A DNA stretch of 64,000 bases from Gordonia terrae (GTDB lineage Bacteria; Actinomycetota; Actinomycetes; Mycobacteriales; Mycobacteriaceae): contig NZ_CP016594.1 in assembly GCF_001698225.1 (NCBI RefSeq), positions 4,588,001 to 4,652,000 on the forward strand. Direction: 5' to 3'. A program made the translations under genes and the position numbers. Position 1 is the stretch's first letter. Every line of letters begins with the position of its first letter. Under the pieces are notes generated by a model. The model saw only the letters and a program-made list of their open reading frames with translations. It did not search any database and was not told where the DNA came from. Below, in pieces: positions 17,371 to 25,738 of this stretch.

Positions 17371-18495
17371 ATGGATTTCTCGCTTCCCGAATCCGGCGCC
17401 GACGTCCGTGGACTGGCCCGCGACATCGCGACGTCGATCAGCACTCCCGAGCGCGTCGCCGACCTGGAGTCCTCGCGGGCCGCGCTCGACGCGAACCTGT
17501 GGCGTGAACTCGGCGGCGCCGGGCTCCTGGGCCTCGAGCTGTCCGCCGAAGCCGTCGGAGATGCCGGTGGCGACCTCGGTGTCGTCGAGAACGCGCTCGT
17601 GGCCACCGAGCTCGGCCGGGTGCTGGCCCGCGTACCGTTCGGACCCCATGCGATCGCTGCGCTGCCGGTGATCGCCGCGCACGGTTCGGCGCAGCTCCGT
17701 GGCCGGGTCCTCGCTGCCGGTGCCACCGGCGATTCGGTGCTCACCGTTGCCGTCGAGGAAGACCTGGCGACCGACCTCGGCTCCCCCACGACGACGTTCT
17801 CGACGGAGGGGACGCTGACCGGGGTCAAGGTCGACGTTCCCTATGCCGAGGCCGCGGACATGTTCGTGGTCACCGCATCCGGACCCGACGGTGTCGTCGC
17901 GGTAGTCGTCGCGGCCGACGCCCCGGGCGTCGTCGTCACCCCCACCCCGTCCACCGGATTGATCCCCTCGGCGCAGGTCGAGTTCGACGGCACACCGGTC
18001 GACGGCGACGCCGTTCTCGCCGGCGGAGGGGACACCGCCGCGACGCTGGTCGCCCGCGCGACACTGGCGTGTTGTGCCGACCAGACCGGCATCGTCGAGC
18101 GCGGACTCGAGCTCACCGCCGAATATGCCCGCGAGCGTGAGCAGTTCGGCCGCGCCATCGGATCGTTCCAGGCGGTCGCGCAGCGTCTCGCCGACGGATA
18201 CATCGACGCGCAGGGGTTGGCGCTGACGACGACGCAGGCGGCCTGGCTGCTCGACCATTCGAGCGGACCCACCCCGGAGCTGCAGAATGCGATCGCGACG
18301 GCCAAGTTCTGGGCTGCGGAGGCCGGTCACCGCGTGGCACACACGGCCGTACACGTTCACGGTGGTGTCGGCCTCGACACCAGCCACCCCGTGCATCGCT
18401 ACTTCTTGCGCGCCAAGCACAACGAGTTCGCGTTCGGCTCGGCCACCGCGTCGGTGAGGGTCATCGGAGCCGAGCTGGCCGCCACACCGGCGTGA
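17371..18495 (+). CDS. fadE27: Acyl-CoA dehydrogenase FadE27 (ChsE5)
   Basis: 374 residues from ATG 17371, with GGAGA about 7 bases upstream. Acyl-CoA dehydrogenase lacking the usual FGGG-xNEI C-terminal motif but with VHGGVGLDTSHPVHRYF near 330, as in the partner subunits of heteromeric ChsE enzymes. About 1 residue longer than Rv3505. It pairs with FadE26 in the ChsE4-ChsE5 complex. Its stop overlaps the GTG of fadD17. Confidence 0.91.
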   Translation: MDFSLPESGADVRGLARDIATSISTPERVADLESSRAALDANLWRELGGAGLLGLELSAEAVGDAGGDLGVVENALVATELGRVLARVPFGPHAIAALPVIAAHGSAQLRGRVLAAGATGDSVLTVAVEEDLATDLGSPTTTFSTEGTLTGVKVDVPYAEAADMFVVTASGPDGVVAVVVAADAPGVVVTPTPSTGLIPSAQVEFDGTPVDGDAVLAGGGDTAATLVARATLACCADQTGIVERGLELTAEYAREREQFGRAIGSFQAVAQRLADGYIDAQGLALTTTQAAWLLDHSSGPTPELQNAIATAKFWAAEAGHRVAHTAVHVHGGVGLDTSHPVHRYFLRAKHNEFAFGSATASVRVIGAELAATPA

Positions 18496-20024
18496 GCCGG
18501 CCGATCGCCCCGACGCGCGCCTCGACGGTCGCCGATCTCGTCGCGCCGCTGACCGGGGTCGACGATCGCGGGATCTGGTTCGAGGGCGGGTTCCGTTCGT
18601 GGGCAGATCATCTCGTCGACGCCGCACTGCGGGCCGGGGTGGTGCGGAGCTGGTTGTCGGAGGACCGCCCGCGCCACGTGGGCATCCTGCTCGCCAACAC
18701 ACCGGAGTTCAGCGCACTGTTCGCAGCGGCGGCACGTCACGGATTCGTGCTGGTCGGCCTGAACACCACCCGCCGCGGTGACGCCCTCGCCGCCGACATC
18801 GCCCGCGCCGATTGTCAGGTCGTGTTGTGCGGCGTCGACACCCGGCATCTGCTCGACGGCCTCGACCTCGGCGGAACCCGCGTCATCGATGTCGACTCGC
18901 CCGAGTGGGCGGACGCGGTGGCCACGAGCGAGCCGGCGCCCCTCGCCGATCCGACGCCGGACGACCTCATGATGCTGATCTTCACCTCGGGGACGACCGG
19001 GGATCCGAAGGCGGTGCGGTGTACGCATCGCACCTTCGCCACCAGCGGCCCGATGCTGGCCGACCGGTTCGACATCGGTCCGCGCGACGTCGCCTACCTG
19101 TCGATGCCGATGTTCCACTCCAACGCGATGATCGCCGGGTGGTGCGTCGCGGTGGCCGGCGGGGCGTCGATCGCGTTGCGACGCAGCTTCTCCGCGCGCG
19201 GGTTCGTCGAGGACGTCCACCGGTACGGCGTGACGTATGCCAACTATGTCGGCAAACCGATGAACTACATTCTCGCCACCGAGCCGCACCCCGACGACGC
19301 CGCGAGTTCGTTACGCATCATGTACGGCAACGAGGCGCCGGCCCGCGACCGGCGCCGGTTCGCCGAGCGCTTCGGGTGCCGCGTCGTCGACGGTTTCGGC
19401 TCCACCGAGGGCGGGGTGGCCATCACCCGGACCCCCGACACACCCGACGACGCCCTGGGACCGTTGCGTGAGCCGACCGCGGTCGTCGATGTCGACACCG
19501 GCGAGCCCGTACCTGTCGGCACGGTCGGTGAGATCGTGAACCTCTCGGGCCCCGGCCTTTTCGCCGGTTATCACAATGATCCCGATGCCACCGCCGACCG
19601 CATGCGTGGCGGGATCTACCACACCGGCGACCTCGCCTGGGTCGACGACGCCGGTTTCCTGCACTTCGCCGGACGCCTCGGCGACTGGCTGCGGGTCGAC
19701 GGGGAGAACATCGGCACCGGCCCGATCGAACGAATCCTGCTGCGTCATCCGTCAATTCGTCAGGTCGCGGTGCATGGCGTACCGGTGGAGATCGGTGACG
19801 AGATCGAGGCGGTCCTCGTCGCCGACGGGCTCACGGGCGACGAGTTCGGCGAATTCCTCTCCGCTCAGGACGATCTCGGTCCCAAGCAGTGGCCGCACCG
19901 GGTGCGACTCGTCGACGAGCTCCCCGAGACCGCCACCTTCAAGACGGTCAAGCGACTGCTGGCGGCCGATACCACCCCGCCCACGTGGGTTCGCGACGGT
20001 CGGGTCTACCGCACCGCGACGTAG
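18492..20024 (+). CDS. fadD17: Steroid-CoA ligase FadD17
   Basis: 510 residues from GTG 18492 (GTGA overlap with fadE27). ANL adenylate-forming ligase with the P-loop FTSGTTGDPKAV near 162-173, GFGSTEGG near 300 and YHTGDLAW near 375. Equivalent of Rv3506. Known: FadD17 activates C24 steroid acids with a five-carbon side chain. A copy of the dispersed repeat follows its stop. Confidence 0.9.
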   Translation: MSRPIAPTRASTVADLVAPLTGVDDRGIWFEGGFRSWADHLVDAALRAGVVRSWLSEDRPRHVGILLANTPEFSALFAAAARHGFVLVGLNTTRRGDALAADIARADCQVVLCGVDTRHLLDGLDLGGTRVIDVDSPEWADAVATSEPAPLADPTPDDLMMLIFTSGTTGDPKAVRCTHRTFATSGPMLADRFDIGPRDVAYLSMPMFHSNAMIAGWCVAVAGGASIALRRSFSARGFVEDVHRYGVTYANYVGKPMNYILATEPHPDDAASSLRIMYGNEAPARDRRRFAERFGCRVVDGFGSTEGGVAITRTPDTPDDALGPLREPTAVVDVDTGEPVPVGTVGEIVNLSGPGLFAGYHNDPDATADRMRGGIYHTGDLAWVDDAGFLHFAGRLGDWLRVDGENIGTGPIERILLRHPSIRQVAVHGVPVEIGDEIEAVLVADGLTGDEFGEFLSAQDDLGPKQWPHRVRLVDELPETATFKTVKRLLAADTTPPTWVRDGRVYRTAT

Positions 20025-20352
20025 GCCGGCCGCCGCCGCTCCCCTGAGCGTCCCGTGCGGTGATTCGAGAGAACCAACAGACCTACTGGCCCACACTGTT
20101 CCCTGAGCCGAGGAGCGAAGGCGACCCACCCCTGCTCCCTGAGGTGCGAGGAGCGCAAGCGACGAGCCACGAAGGGCCCCGTTTGGATCGGTATGACATT
20201 ACGCCCGGTTTCGGGGCACAACGTCATACGGATCTTCCGCCCCCCCTGTGGATGCCGTTCCCCATTCTCGATCGTCACGCTCTACGTTGACAGCGCACAG
20301 TTCTGGTATGCGCTGATCGTGCTAGCTTCTACGCACGCACTCGGGGGAGACG
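20025..20352. other. Intergenic region before the type VII-like cassette
   Basis: 328 bases with no gene. It holds a partial and a full copy of the dispersed CTCCCTGAGG repeat (20100-20176) and then AT-richer sequence running into the next gene. TTGACA occurs at 20287-20292 but no -10 box sits at the right distance. The shift in base composition begins about 20180. Confidence 0.6.
20135..20176. repeat. Dispersed palindromic repeat copy
   Basis: CTCCCTGAGGTGCGAG followed by GAGCGCAAGCGACGAG and CCACGAAGGG. It is an inner half of the full inverted element seen at 38084-38182 and 56977-57074, placed after fadD17. Confidence 0.7.
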
Positions 20353-20763
20353 ATGGCAGATCTGACCGTAGATCCGGCGGCGCTGGTCACAGCCGCTATG
20401 GAGATCCAACAGTGCGCCTCGAACATCGGGGGGTTGCACCTCAGTGCAGGACTGGGGACCACCTACGCGACCCAGACGTTCGGTGGCCTCGCCGGCTCCT
20501 TCCGAGGCGCGACCGACGACATGAGCGATATCGCTAGCTCCGGTGATTCGCAGATCGAGACGTCGATGTCGAATGCTTCGAAGGCAATCTCTGCCTTTGC
20601 TGAGTTGGTGGTCAACGCCCGCGACACCACCGTCGACACTGATCAATCCGGAGCGGACCGTATTTCGAGCGCGATCGCCTTCCCTTCGAGGACCGGCCCA
20701 CTGACGGATCACCCAGTTCCGCTCGAAATTCTCCTGGGCGTCACGGAGAGGGGACCGCGGTAG
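20353..20763 (+). CDS. Small EspC/WXG100-like putative type VII secretion substrate
   Basis: 136 residues. ATG at 20353 with GGGGGAGA upstream. The first ~100 residues look like a helical hairpin (MADLTVDPAALVTAAMEIQ, then DIASSGDSQIETSMSNASKA). A short VDTDQSGADRI segment near 95-105 resembles the Y/T-D...A ending of EspC-type proteins. There is no signal peptide. The gene is one base from the next, and is AT-richer than the sterol genes. Assignment to the type VII substrate superfamily is inferred from size, helical character and the partner's WxG-like motif. Confidence 0.6.
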   Translation: MADLTVDPAALVTAAMEIQQCASNIGGLHLSAGLGTTYATQTFGGLAGSFRGATDDMSDIASSGDSQIETSMSNASKAISAFAELVVNARDTTVDTDQSGADRISSAIAFPSRTGPLTDHPVPLEILLGVTERGPR

Positions 20764-20764
20764 C

Positions 20765-22135
20765 ATGCCGCCGAGCTACAACGAGGTCACAGCATGGACG
20801 CCCGATCGACTCCGGCTCATCGCCAATGGACTGTTCGCCATGAAGGCTCGTCTGGACGCCGAGGCGCCCAAGGCGGGAAACCCCGTCCTCAACCTGACGG
20901 GTGCGGAGTGGACGGGTACGGCCAGAGGACCGGCCGATGACCGAGCGGAGGCCATCACACGCTGGCTCCGCGGTGTTGCGAACGAGTACGGCGATCTGGC
21001 CGATGCGATGAACCGCGGCGCGTTTTCCATCGAAGGAGCAGTCACTGCCCTCGAGAACGGGACAACGTCATCAGAGTCCCAGGGGTATGTGCTCAACCGC
21101 GGAAGCCGCGAGTATGAGGTGGCCTTCGAAGCAGCGAAAGCTCCACCCGAAACCGAGTACGACGAGAATGTCGCCTTTCAGCACCAGACCGCGTTGCGCA
21201 ATCTCGGTGTAGCTGCGGACCAGTCGGTGAGCGACACGAGCGCAGCCGTAAACTCGGCCCTTGCCGCACTTAGCGGAATCACACCGGCGTCGATTGCCAC
21301 TTCCACCGGATCGATGACACGCGTGGCGAATCAAGTGGACGCATTCCGCGAGGTCTACGGTCGAGTACCTGTCAGCGACAACGACTGGCGGATGGCCGCC
21401 GCTTTGGACCCGCACAGCTACAATCCGAAGAACCAGGGCGTCCCGCCCGTCGTGAGCGTCATCAAGATCAAACCTGTTCCCGGGCAGGGCGTCGTGGCCA
21501 CGGGGTTGTTCATTCCTACGGAAACAGTTATCGGCGGGATCGATGATCACCTCGGAGACAATCGCGAGTTCGATCCTCATTTTTCCCCGGAGAATACTCG
21601 TGTCAGCTACTTCATCGACTACGAGAACGGGATCATAATTGCGCGACAGAATCCGTCGGTTAACGTCGATTCCGGTGAGGTGAGGACCGGCACGCCCAAA
21701 GTGTCGGCGTCGCAGCTACCTGACGGCACAGTTGCGATCGCCTACGACGCCGCCGACCCTTTTGCCCCGCCGGGCGCCGCAGAGCTCGCGTGGTCTGTGA
21801 ACGGCCAGACCGTGATCACACCTAGCGGAACAGGCGCACGAGTGTCGGGCGAGGCTACGGACTACCCCTCGATGGAGACATACCAGTACTTGCCGGACGG
21901 GCAAACCCGCATTCTCCACCAAGACGACGCTGGCGACCACATCGCGGCTGGGCCATTCTTGAATCTGCCATTCCACCACGAGTATGGAAGCTACGAGGAC
22001 GATCTCGACAGGTTCGAGCAGGAGGTCGTCAACTCCTCCCCGGGCAACGACTGGATTCCGGTCGAGACGGGTGAGATCACCGGAATGACTGACCTCGGAG
22101 ACCCCGGTAGTCCTCCCAGAGCGAAAGGGTCGTGA
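20765..22135 (+). CDS. Large putative type VII-secreted effector with WxG-like N-terminus
   Basis: 456 residues. ATG 20765 lies one base after the previous stop, so translation is coupled. The N-terminal ~200 residues are helical and begin VTAWTPDRL; EWTG-x-ARG at 57-64 is a WxG-like turn common to actinobacterial type VII cargo. The C-terminal ~220 residues (from about 235) are beta-rich, with FIDYENGIIIARQNPSVN and a GTVAIAYDAADPFAPPG stretch, and belong to no family I recognise. Presumed function: a secreted protein, possibly a toxin, with its C-terminal domain as the active part (inference). Base composition is lower in GC than its neighbours. Confidence 0.6.
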   Translation: MPPSYNEVTAWTPDRLRLIANGLFAMKARLDAEAPKAGNPVLNLTGAEWTGTARGPADDRAEAITRWLRGVANEYGDLADAMNRGAFSIEGAVTALENGTTSSESQGYVLNRGSREYEVAFEAAKAPPETEYDENVAFQHQTALRNLGVAADQSVSDTSAAVNSALAALSGITPASIATSTGSMTRVANQVDAFREVYGRVPVSDNDWRMAAALDPHSYNPKNQGVPPVVSVIKIKPVPGQGVVATGLFIPTETVIGGIDDHLGDNREFDPHFSPENTRVSYFIDYENGIIIARQNPSVNVDSGEVRTGTPKVSASQLPDGTVAIAYDAADPFAPPGAAELAWSVNGQTVITPSGTGARVSGEATDYPSMETYQYLPDGQTRILHQDDAGDHIAAGPFLNLPFHHEYGSYEDDLDRFEQEVVNSSPGNDWIPVETGEITGMTDLGDPGSPPRAKGS

Positions 22136-22193
22136 CGACTTTGATGGCGATTTACGTTATCCGTCTGATCAGCCAACCTCAGGGGCGAGGCAG

Positions 22194-22481
22194 ATGACGG
22201 CTAGCGACCGTGCCACGGACAACACTGTCGGCTCCGCGCCCCAACGCATGTACGGGGCGCAGACCGCCGTGGCCATGCTGTTGATGGTGACGGTCTTCAG
22301 CGTTCCGCACGCAGTCGGCGGAGTGTCGGTCGCTGCCTGGAGGACGGGCTTGGTGACTGCGGGGCTGCTGGTAGCGGGAGTTCTGGCCTGGGTCAATGAT
22401 GGGAGCGCGCGGAGCTGGGCTTATGTCATAGGCGCAGCGGTTTCAGTTAGTGGACTGGTCGCGCTATCGCTGGGAGCTTGA
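22194..22481 (+). CDS. Small membrane protein, cassette gene 3
   Basis: 95 residues from ATG 22194 with GAGG upstream. After about 20 polar residues it has three hydrophobic segments (about 25-43, 49-68 and 75-93). No family recognised. It follows the putative effector by 58 bases and overlaps the next small gene. A role as immunity or membrane partner is a guess from position. Confidence 0.55.
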   Translation: MTASDRATDNTVGSAPQRMYGAQTAVAMLLMVTVFSVPHAVGGVSVAAWRTGLVTAGLLVAGVLAWVNDGSARSWAYVIGAAVSVSGLVALSLGA

Positions 22482-22483
22482 TT

Positions 22484-22723
22484 GTGGATACGCGCTATTT
22501 CGGTCCCCGCACACCGTTTGTCGCGATTGCCGCGGTGTCTCTATCGTTTATTGCATACGCACTCCTCTGGGGCCTTGGGACAATGCTGGTGTTGCTCGCC
22601 CTGCTCGGAGGCGCCCTGTGCATACTCTTTCCTGGGCCGGTGAGACAAACAGGCACTGGGATTGTGGTCGGCAGTGTTGTGTTCGCAACGGGTTTCGCTG
22701 TGTACATTCTGACCAACCTTTGA
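22484..22723 (+). CDS. Small membrane protein, cassette gene 4
   Basis: 79 residues. I chose GTG 22484 because GGGAG stands 7 bases before it; a TTG at 22478 overlapping the previous stop is the alternative. Two to three hydrophobic segments (about 12-33, 34-49 and 58-77). Not recognised. Transcribed with the previous gene. A 6-bp GC-rich stem at 22764-22779 may end the cassette. Confidence 0.5.
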   Translation: MDTRYFGPRTPFVAIAAVSLSFIAYALLWGLGTMLVLLALLGGALCILFPGPVRQTGTGIVVGSVVFATGFAVYILTNL

Positions 22724-22763
22724 TCGGTCGTCTCGAAGTTCTGAGTTCCCCTCCTGACGACAT

Positions 22764-22779
22764 GCGGAGCGGACTCCGC
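22764..22779. terminator. Possible terminator hairpin after the cassette
   Basis: GCGGAG-CGGA-CTCCGC forms a 6-bp stem with a tetraloop and is followed after about 5 bases by a GAGGTTTT run. It is 41 bases after the last small membrane gene. Confidence 0.35.
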
Positions 22780-22924
22780 TCATGAGGTTTTCCACTCAGC
22801 GTCCTGCTGTTCCTATTCGGGACCGTCGGAACGTATGTCTGACGCCGGATATGTCCATTCGTGGTGGGTTCGCGCCATCCTTCGGGAACACTAACGCGCA
22901 GACCCCGACGAGAGGCTCGCACCC

Positions 22925-23518
22925 ATGACCGGACGACACCTGCTCCGCACCCTGGGCATCGCGCTCGGATGCGCAACCGCGGCAATCCTCTCCCCCGCGA
23001 TCGCGCACGCCGCCCCCGGCGATGTCACGATCACACCTTCGGTGTCCGGCAACTCGGTCACCGTGACAGTCACGAACCGGTCCGCGGCGGTGATCGGGTG
23101 CAAGATGTTCGGGCTACCGGCCGGGTCGGTGGCGAACAGCGACTCACGACCGCCGTTCGGGTACGTCAATCCGGTCGACCCGCGGGCTCTGATCGCCCCC
23201 GGCGGCACGAGAACTGTTGCGCTCGAGGTATTCGACGACGGTCCGACCGGGTCCACCGTGCTGCCCGACGGCGACTGGGACCTGTACTGGGGATGCACCA
23301 CCGTGCCGGGAGTCGACGGCGTCGAACAATGGGGCACGCTCGGCCCGACCGGAAAGCCGTCGACCGCACCAACCACGCGACTGACACTTCCCGCCGCAGT
23401 CGGCACCCTGATCGCACCGACTCCCATGCCGCCGGGGCCGTGTCCCGACGCGAGTTGCCTCCCGCCCGACGCCGCCGACATCGTCGACGACCTGTGGGGC
23501 GAGTACACCTCGCCGTAG
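22925..23518 (+). CDS. Secreted protein of unknown function
   Basis: 197 residues. A Sec-type signal peptide covers about residues 1-30 (basic start, hydrophobic core, cleavage after AHA-AP). The mature part has a beta-rich domain beginning GDVTITPSVSG and four Cys (GCKMFG, WGCTT and a CPDASC pair) that could form two disulfides. No family recognised. Stands alone between the type VII-like cassette and the DUF1275 gene. Confidence 0.7.
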   Translation: MTGRHLLRTLGIALGCATAAILSPAIAHAAPGDVTITPSVSGNSVTVTVTNRSAAVIGCKMFGLPAGSVANSDSRPPFGYVNPVDPRALIAPGGTRTVALEVFDDGPTGSTVLPDGDWDLYWGCTTVPGVDGVEQWGTLGPTGKPSTAPTTRLTLPAAVGTLIAPTPMPPGPCPDASCLPPDAADIVDDLWGEYTSP

Positions 23519-23798
23519 CGCGATCCCCGAATCCCGAGCCCGCTCGCAGCCGCCACACAACGGTCGTGCCGACGCGCTGGTTCCGCCGACACCTCGATGG
23601 GTGACGGATCGCCCGGGCGGACCAGTATGTGGTCGGACTCACGTGGCGCAGACGGCGGACTTCGGGTGCCCTGGAAGTAGGGAACTGCCCTATCGGGCTT
23701 CCCCGACGGGACAGACCGCCGATGCCGCCGGGACACACTCCCCCGTTCGAATGCCGATCACGACCACAGCCCTACCGACAGGACTGGGAGCCGACCCG

Positions 23799-24551
23799 AT
23801 GACCGTTGTCGAACGCACCGCATCCACTTCCGACCCTCGCAGCGAATCAATCCGAAAGGAATTGCTGGGTCCCTTCTACGACGGGCGAGAGATGGTTCTC
23901 GCCGCCGTCCTCGCCGCGCTGGCCGGCGCCACCGGCGCCGCGGCATGGCTGTACTCCTCCGGCTGGTACGTCACCTTCATGACGGGCAACAGCGAACGGC
24001 TGGTGCTCGAACACGTCAAGGGCGCGCACCGGCTCGGCTTCACGGCTCTGCTCACCGTCGTGGTGTTCGTTCTCGGCGTGTTCGTGGCCACCTTGGCGCG
24101 AATGTATGTGTGGCGCAAGGCCCGACACGGGGCGACGATGCTGACCGCGGGTTCGACGATCGCGGCGTGGCTCATCGACATCGGCCTCGAGAACGGCAAT
24201 CGCGAGTTCGGCGCCGGCCCGGTCCTCTGCCTGGCCTTCGGTCTCGGCGCACTCAACACCTCGATCAGCCGCAAGGGCGAGGTCGTCATGCCCCTGTCGT
24301 ATGTGACCGGCACGCTGGTGAAGATAGGCCAGGGTGCCGGGTTGCACGTGGCCGGCGCCAAGCGGTGGGGATGGGTCGCTCACCTGAGCACCTACGCCGG
24401 ATTCCTGGCCGGTGCCGGATTCGGTGGCCTGCTGTTCAACGCCTTCGACGAACGGAACTCACTGCTGACGTTGGCCGTGGTCGCGGTGGTCGCGGCGATG
24501 ATCACCTGGCGCCTGGATCATCCGAAATTCTTGCGTGCCGATGTCCGCTGA
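23799..24551 (+). CDS. DUF1275 (YoaK-like) membrane protein
   Basis: 250 residues from ATG 23799, with GGGAG 8 bases upstream; the frame is open from 23601 but the extension is low-quality coding. Six hydrophobic segments, with family marks WYVTFMTGNSERL near 57-69, GLGALNTSISRKG near 150 and SYVTGTLVKIGQG near 168. Function of DUF1275 proteins is unknown. It ends 24 bases from the convergent flavoprotein gene; no clear terminator is seen. Confidence 0.85.
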   Translation: MTVVERTASTSDPRSESIRKELLGPFYDGREMVLAAVLAALAGATGAAAWLYSSGWYVTFMTGNSERLVLEHVKGAHRLGFTALLTVVVFVLGVFVATLARMYVWRKARHGATMLTAGSTIAAWLIDIGLENGNREFGAGPVLCLAFGLGALNTSISRKGEVVMPLSYVTGTLVKIGQGAGLHVAGAKRWGWVAHLSTYAGFLAGAGFGGLLFNAFDERNSLLTLAVVAVVAAMITWRLDHPKFLRADVR

Positions 24552-24574
24552 CGTGACGTCGCCGCACCGGTCCC

Positions 24575-25714
24575 CTAACCGCCCAGCGTCTTGTTCATCC
24601 GGCCGACGGCCTCGTCGTACTCGCTGACGAGATCGGCGATCAGATCGGCCACCGGTGTGATGGCGTTGCAACGTCCGACGATCTGCCCGGCGGGCATGGC
24701 GACGACGTCGGGGTTGTCGGCCTGCGAGATCCGTGCGTGCGCCTCGGCGACGAGGAGGTTCTGCAGCGGCATCGGCAGCGGTTCGGGCGCCGATTCGGCG
24801 TCCCACGCATCCGTCCAGGCCGTCTTCAGCAGTCGCGCAGGCTTTCCCGAGTAGATCCGGCGGCGCACGGTGTCGCGCGACGTCGCCTTCAGCAACGCCT
24901 GCTGCACGGTCGACGGCTTGTCCGAGCCCTCCGGCACGCCGAGCTTGTACTCCGCGGCCGTCAGCCAATACGTGCCCATCCACACACCCTGGGCACCCAG
25001 CGCGATCGCGGCGGCGATCTGACGACCGCTACCGACGCCACCGGCCGCGAGAACGGGGGCGGTGTCGCCGACCGCGTCGACGAGTTCGGGCCACAGGATC
25101 ATCGAGGTGACCTCACCGGTGTGCCCACCACCCTCGTAACCCTGCGCGATGACGATGTCCACGCCGGCCTCGACGTGATGCAGCGCATGATCTTTCGCGC
25201 CTGCCAGTGCGGCCACCAGCACGCCGTTGTCGTGCGCGGTCTGGATGACGTCGGGCGGCGGCGACCCCAGGGCGTTGGCGATCAGTTTGATCTGCCCGTA
25301 TTTCCGACGATGCTCCATCGAGATGTCGACGTGGGACCGCGCGACCGAGTGCAGCCAGCCGAGCACACCGGCGTCGACACGATCACCACCGGGCAGCGGC
25401 GGCACACCCAGATCGTCGAGCGTGCGCTCGACGAACGCCCGGTGCTCGGGCGGGATCATCGAGTCGAGGTCGACCTTGGAACCCTCGATGGGGATCTTGG
25501 CGGGCATCACCACATCGACGCCGAAGGGCTTGCCGTCGGTGTTCTCGTGCATCCACTCCAGGACCTCGTCGAGCTCGTCGGCCTCGTTGAAGCGGACGCA
25601 TCCCAGCACGCCGAGTCCGCCGGCGCGACTGATCGCCGCCGCCACGTCCTGGCTGGGTGTGAACCCGAAGATCGGGTATTCGATGCCGAACTTCTCGGCC
25701 AGTTCAGTACGCAT
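24575..25714 (-). CDS. Nitronate monooxygenase-like FMN flavoprotein next to fadD19
   Basis: 379 residues. TIM-barrel NMO/2-nitropropane dioxygenase family: VIAQGYEGGGHTGEV near 198-212 (FMN phosphate site), PVLAAGGVGSGRQI near 229-242 and ALGAQGVWMGTYWL near 248-261. Overall layout is the same as IpdC, whose homologue is at 48478. It lies 24 bases downstream of fadD19 on the same strand, so it is probably co-transcribed from the KstR-type site there. A sterol role, perhaps redox chemistry on a steroid CoA ester, is inferred from context only. Confidence 0.85.
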   Translation of the reverse strand: MRTELAEKFGIEYPIFGFTPSQDVAAAISRAGGLGVLGCVRFNEADELDEVLEWMHENTDGKPFGVDVVMPAKIPIEGSKVDLDSMIPPEHRAFVERTLDDLGVPPLPGGDRVDAGVLGWLHSVARSHVDISMEHRRKYGQIKLIANALGSPPPDVIQTAHDNGVLVAALAGAKDHALHHVEAGVDIVIAQGYEGGGHTGEVTSMILWPELVDAVGDTAPVLAAGGVGSGRQIAAAIALGAQGVWMGTYWLTAAEYKLGVPEGSDKPSTVQQALLKATSRDTVRRRIYSGKPARLLKTAWTDAWDAESAPEPLPMPLQNLLVAEAHARISQADNPDVVAMPAGQIVGRCNAITPVADLIADLVSEYDEAVGRMNKTLGG

Positions 25715-25738
25715 TGTTGTCAGCTCGCTTCCGGCGCT

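Noticed and set aside
20287..20312. Sigma70-type promoter (TTGACA) before the type VII-like cassette
   Set aside because: The nearest -10-like hexamer (TATGCG) is only 14 bases away; nothing fits at 16-18 bases.
22861..23604. 247-residue plus-strand frame over the secreted protein gene
   Set aside because: Arg/His-rich shadow; the other frame has a clear signal peptide and cleavage site.
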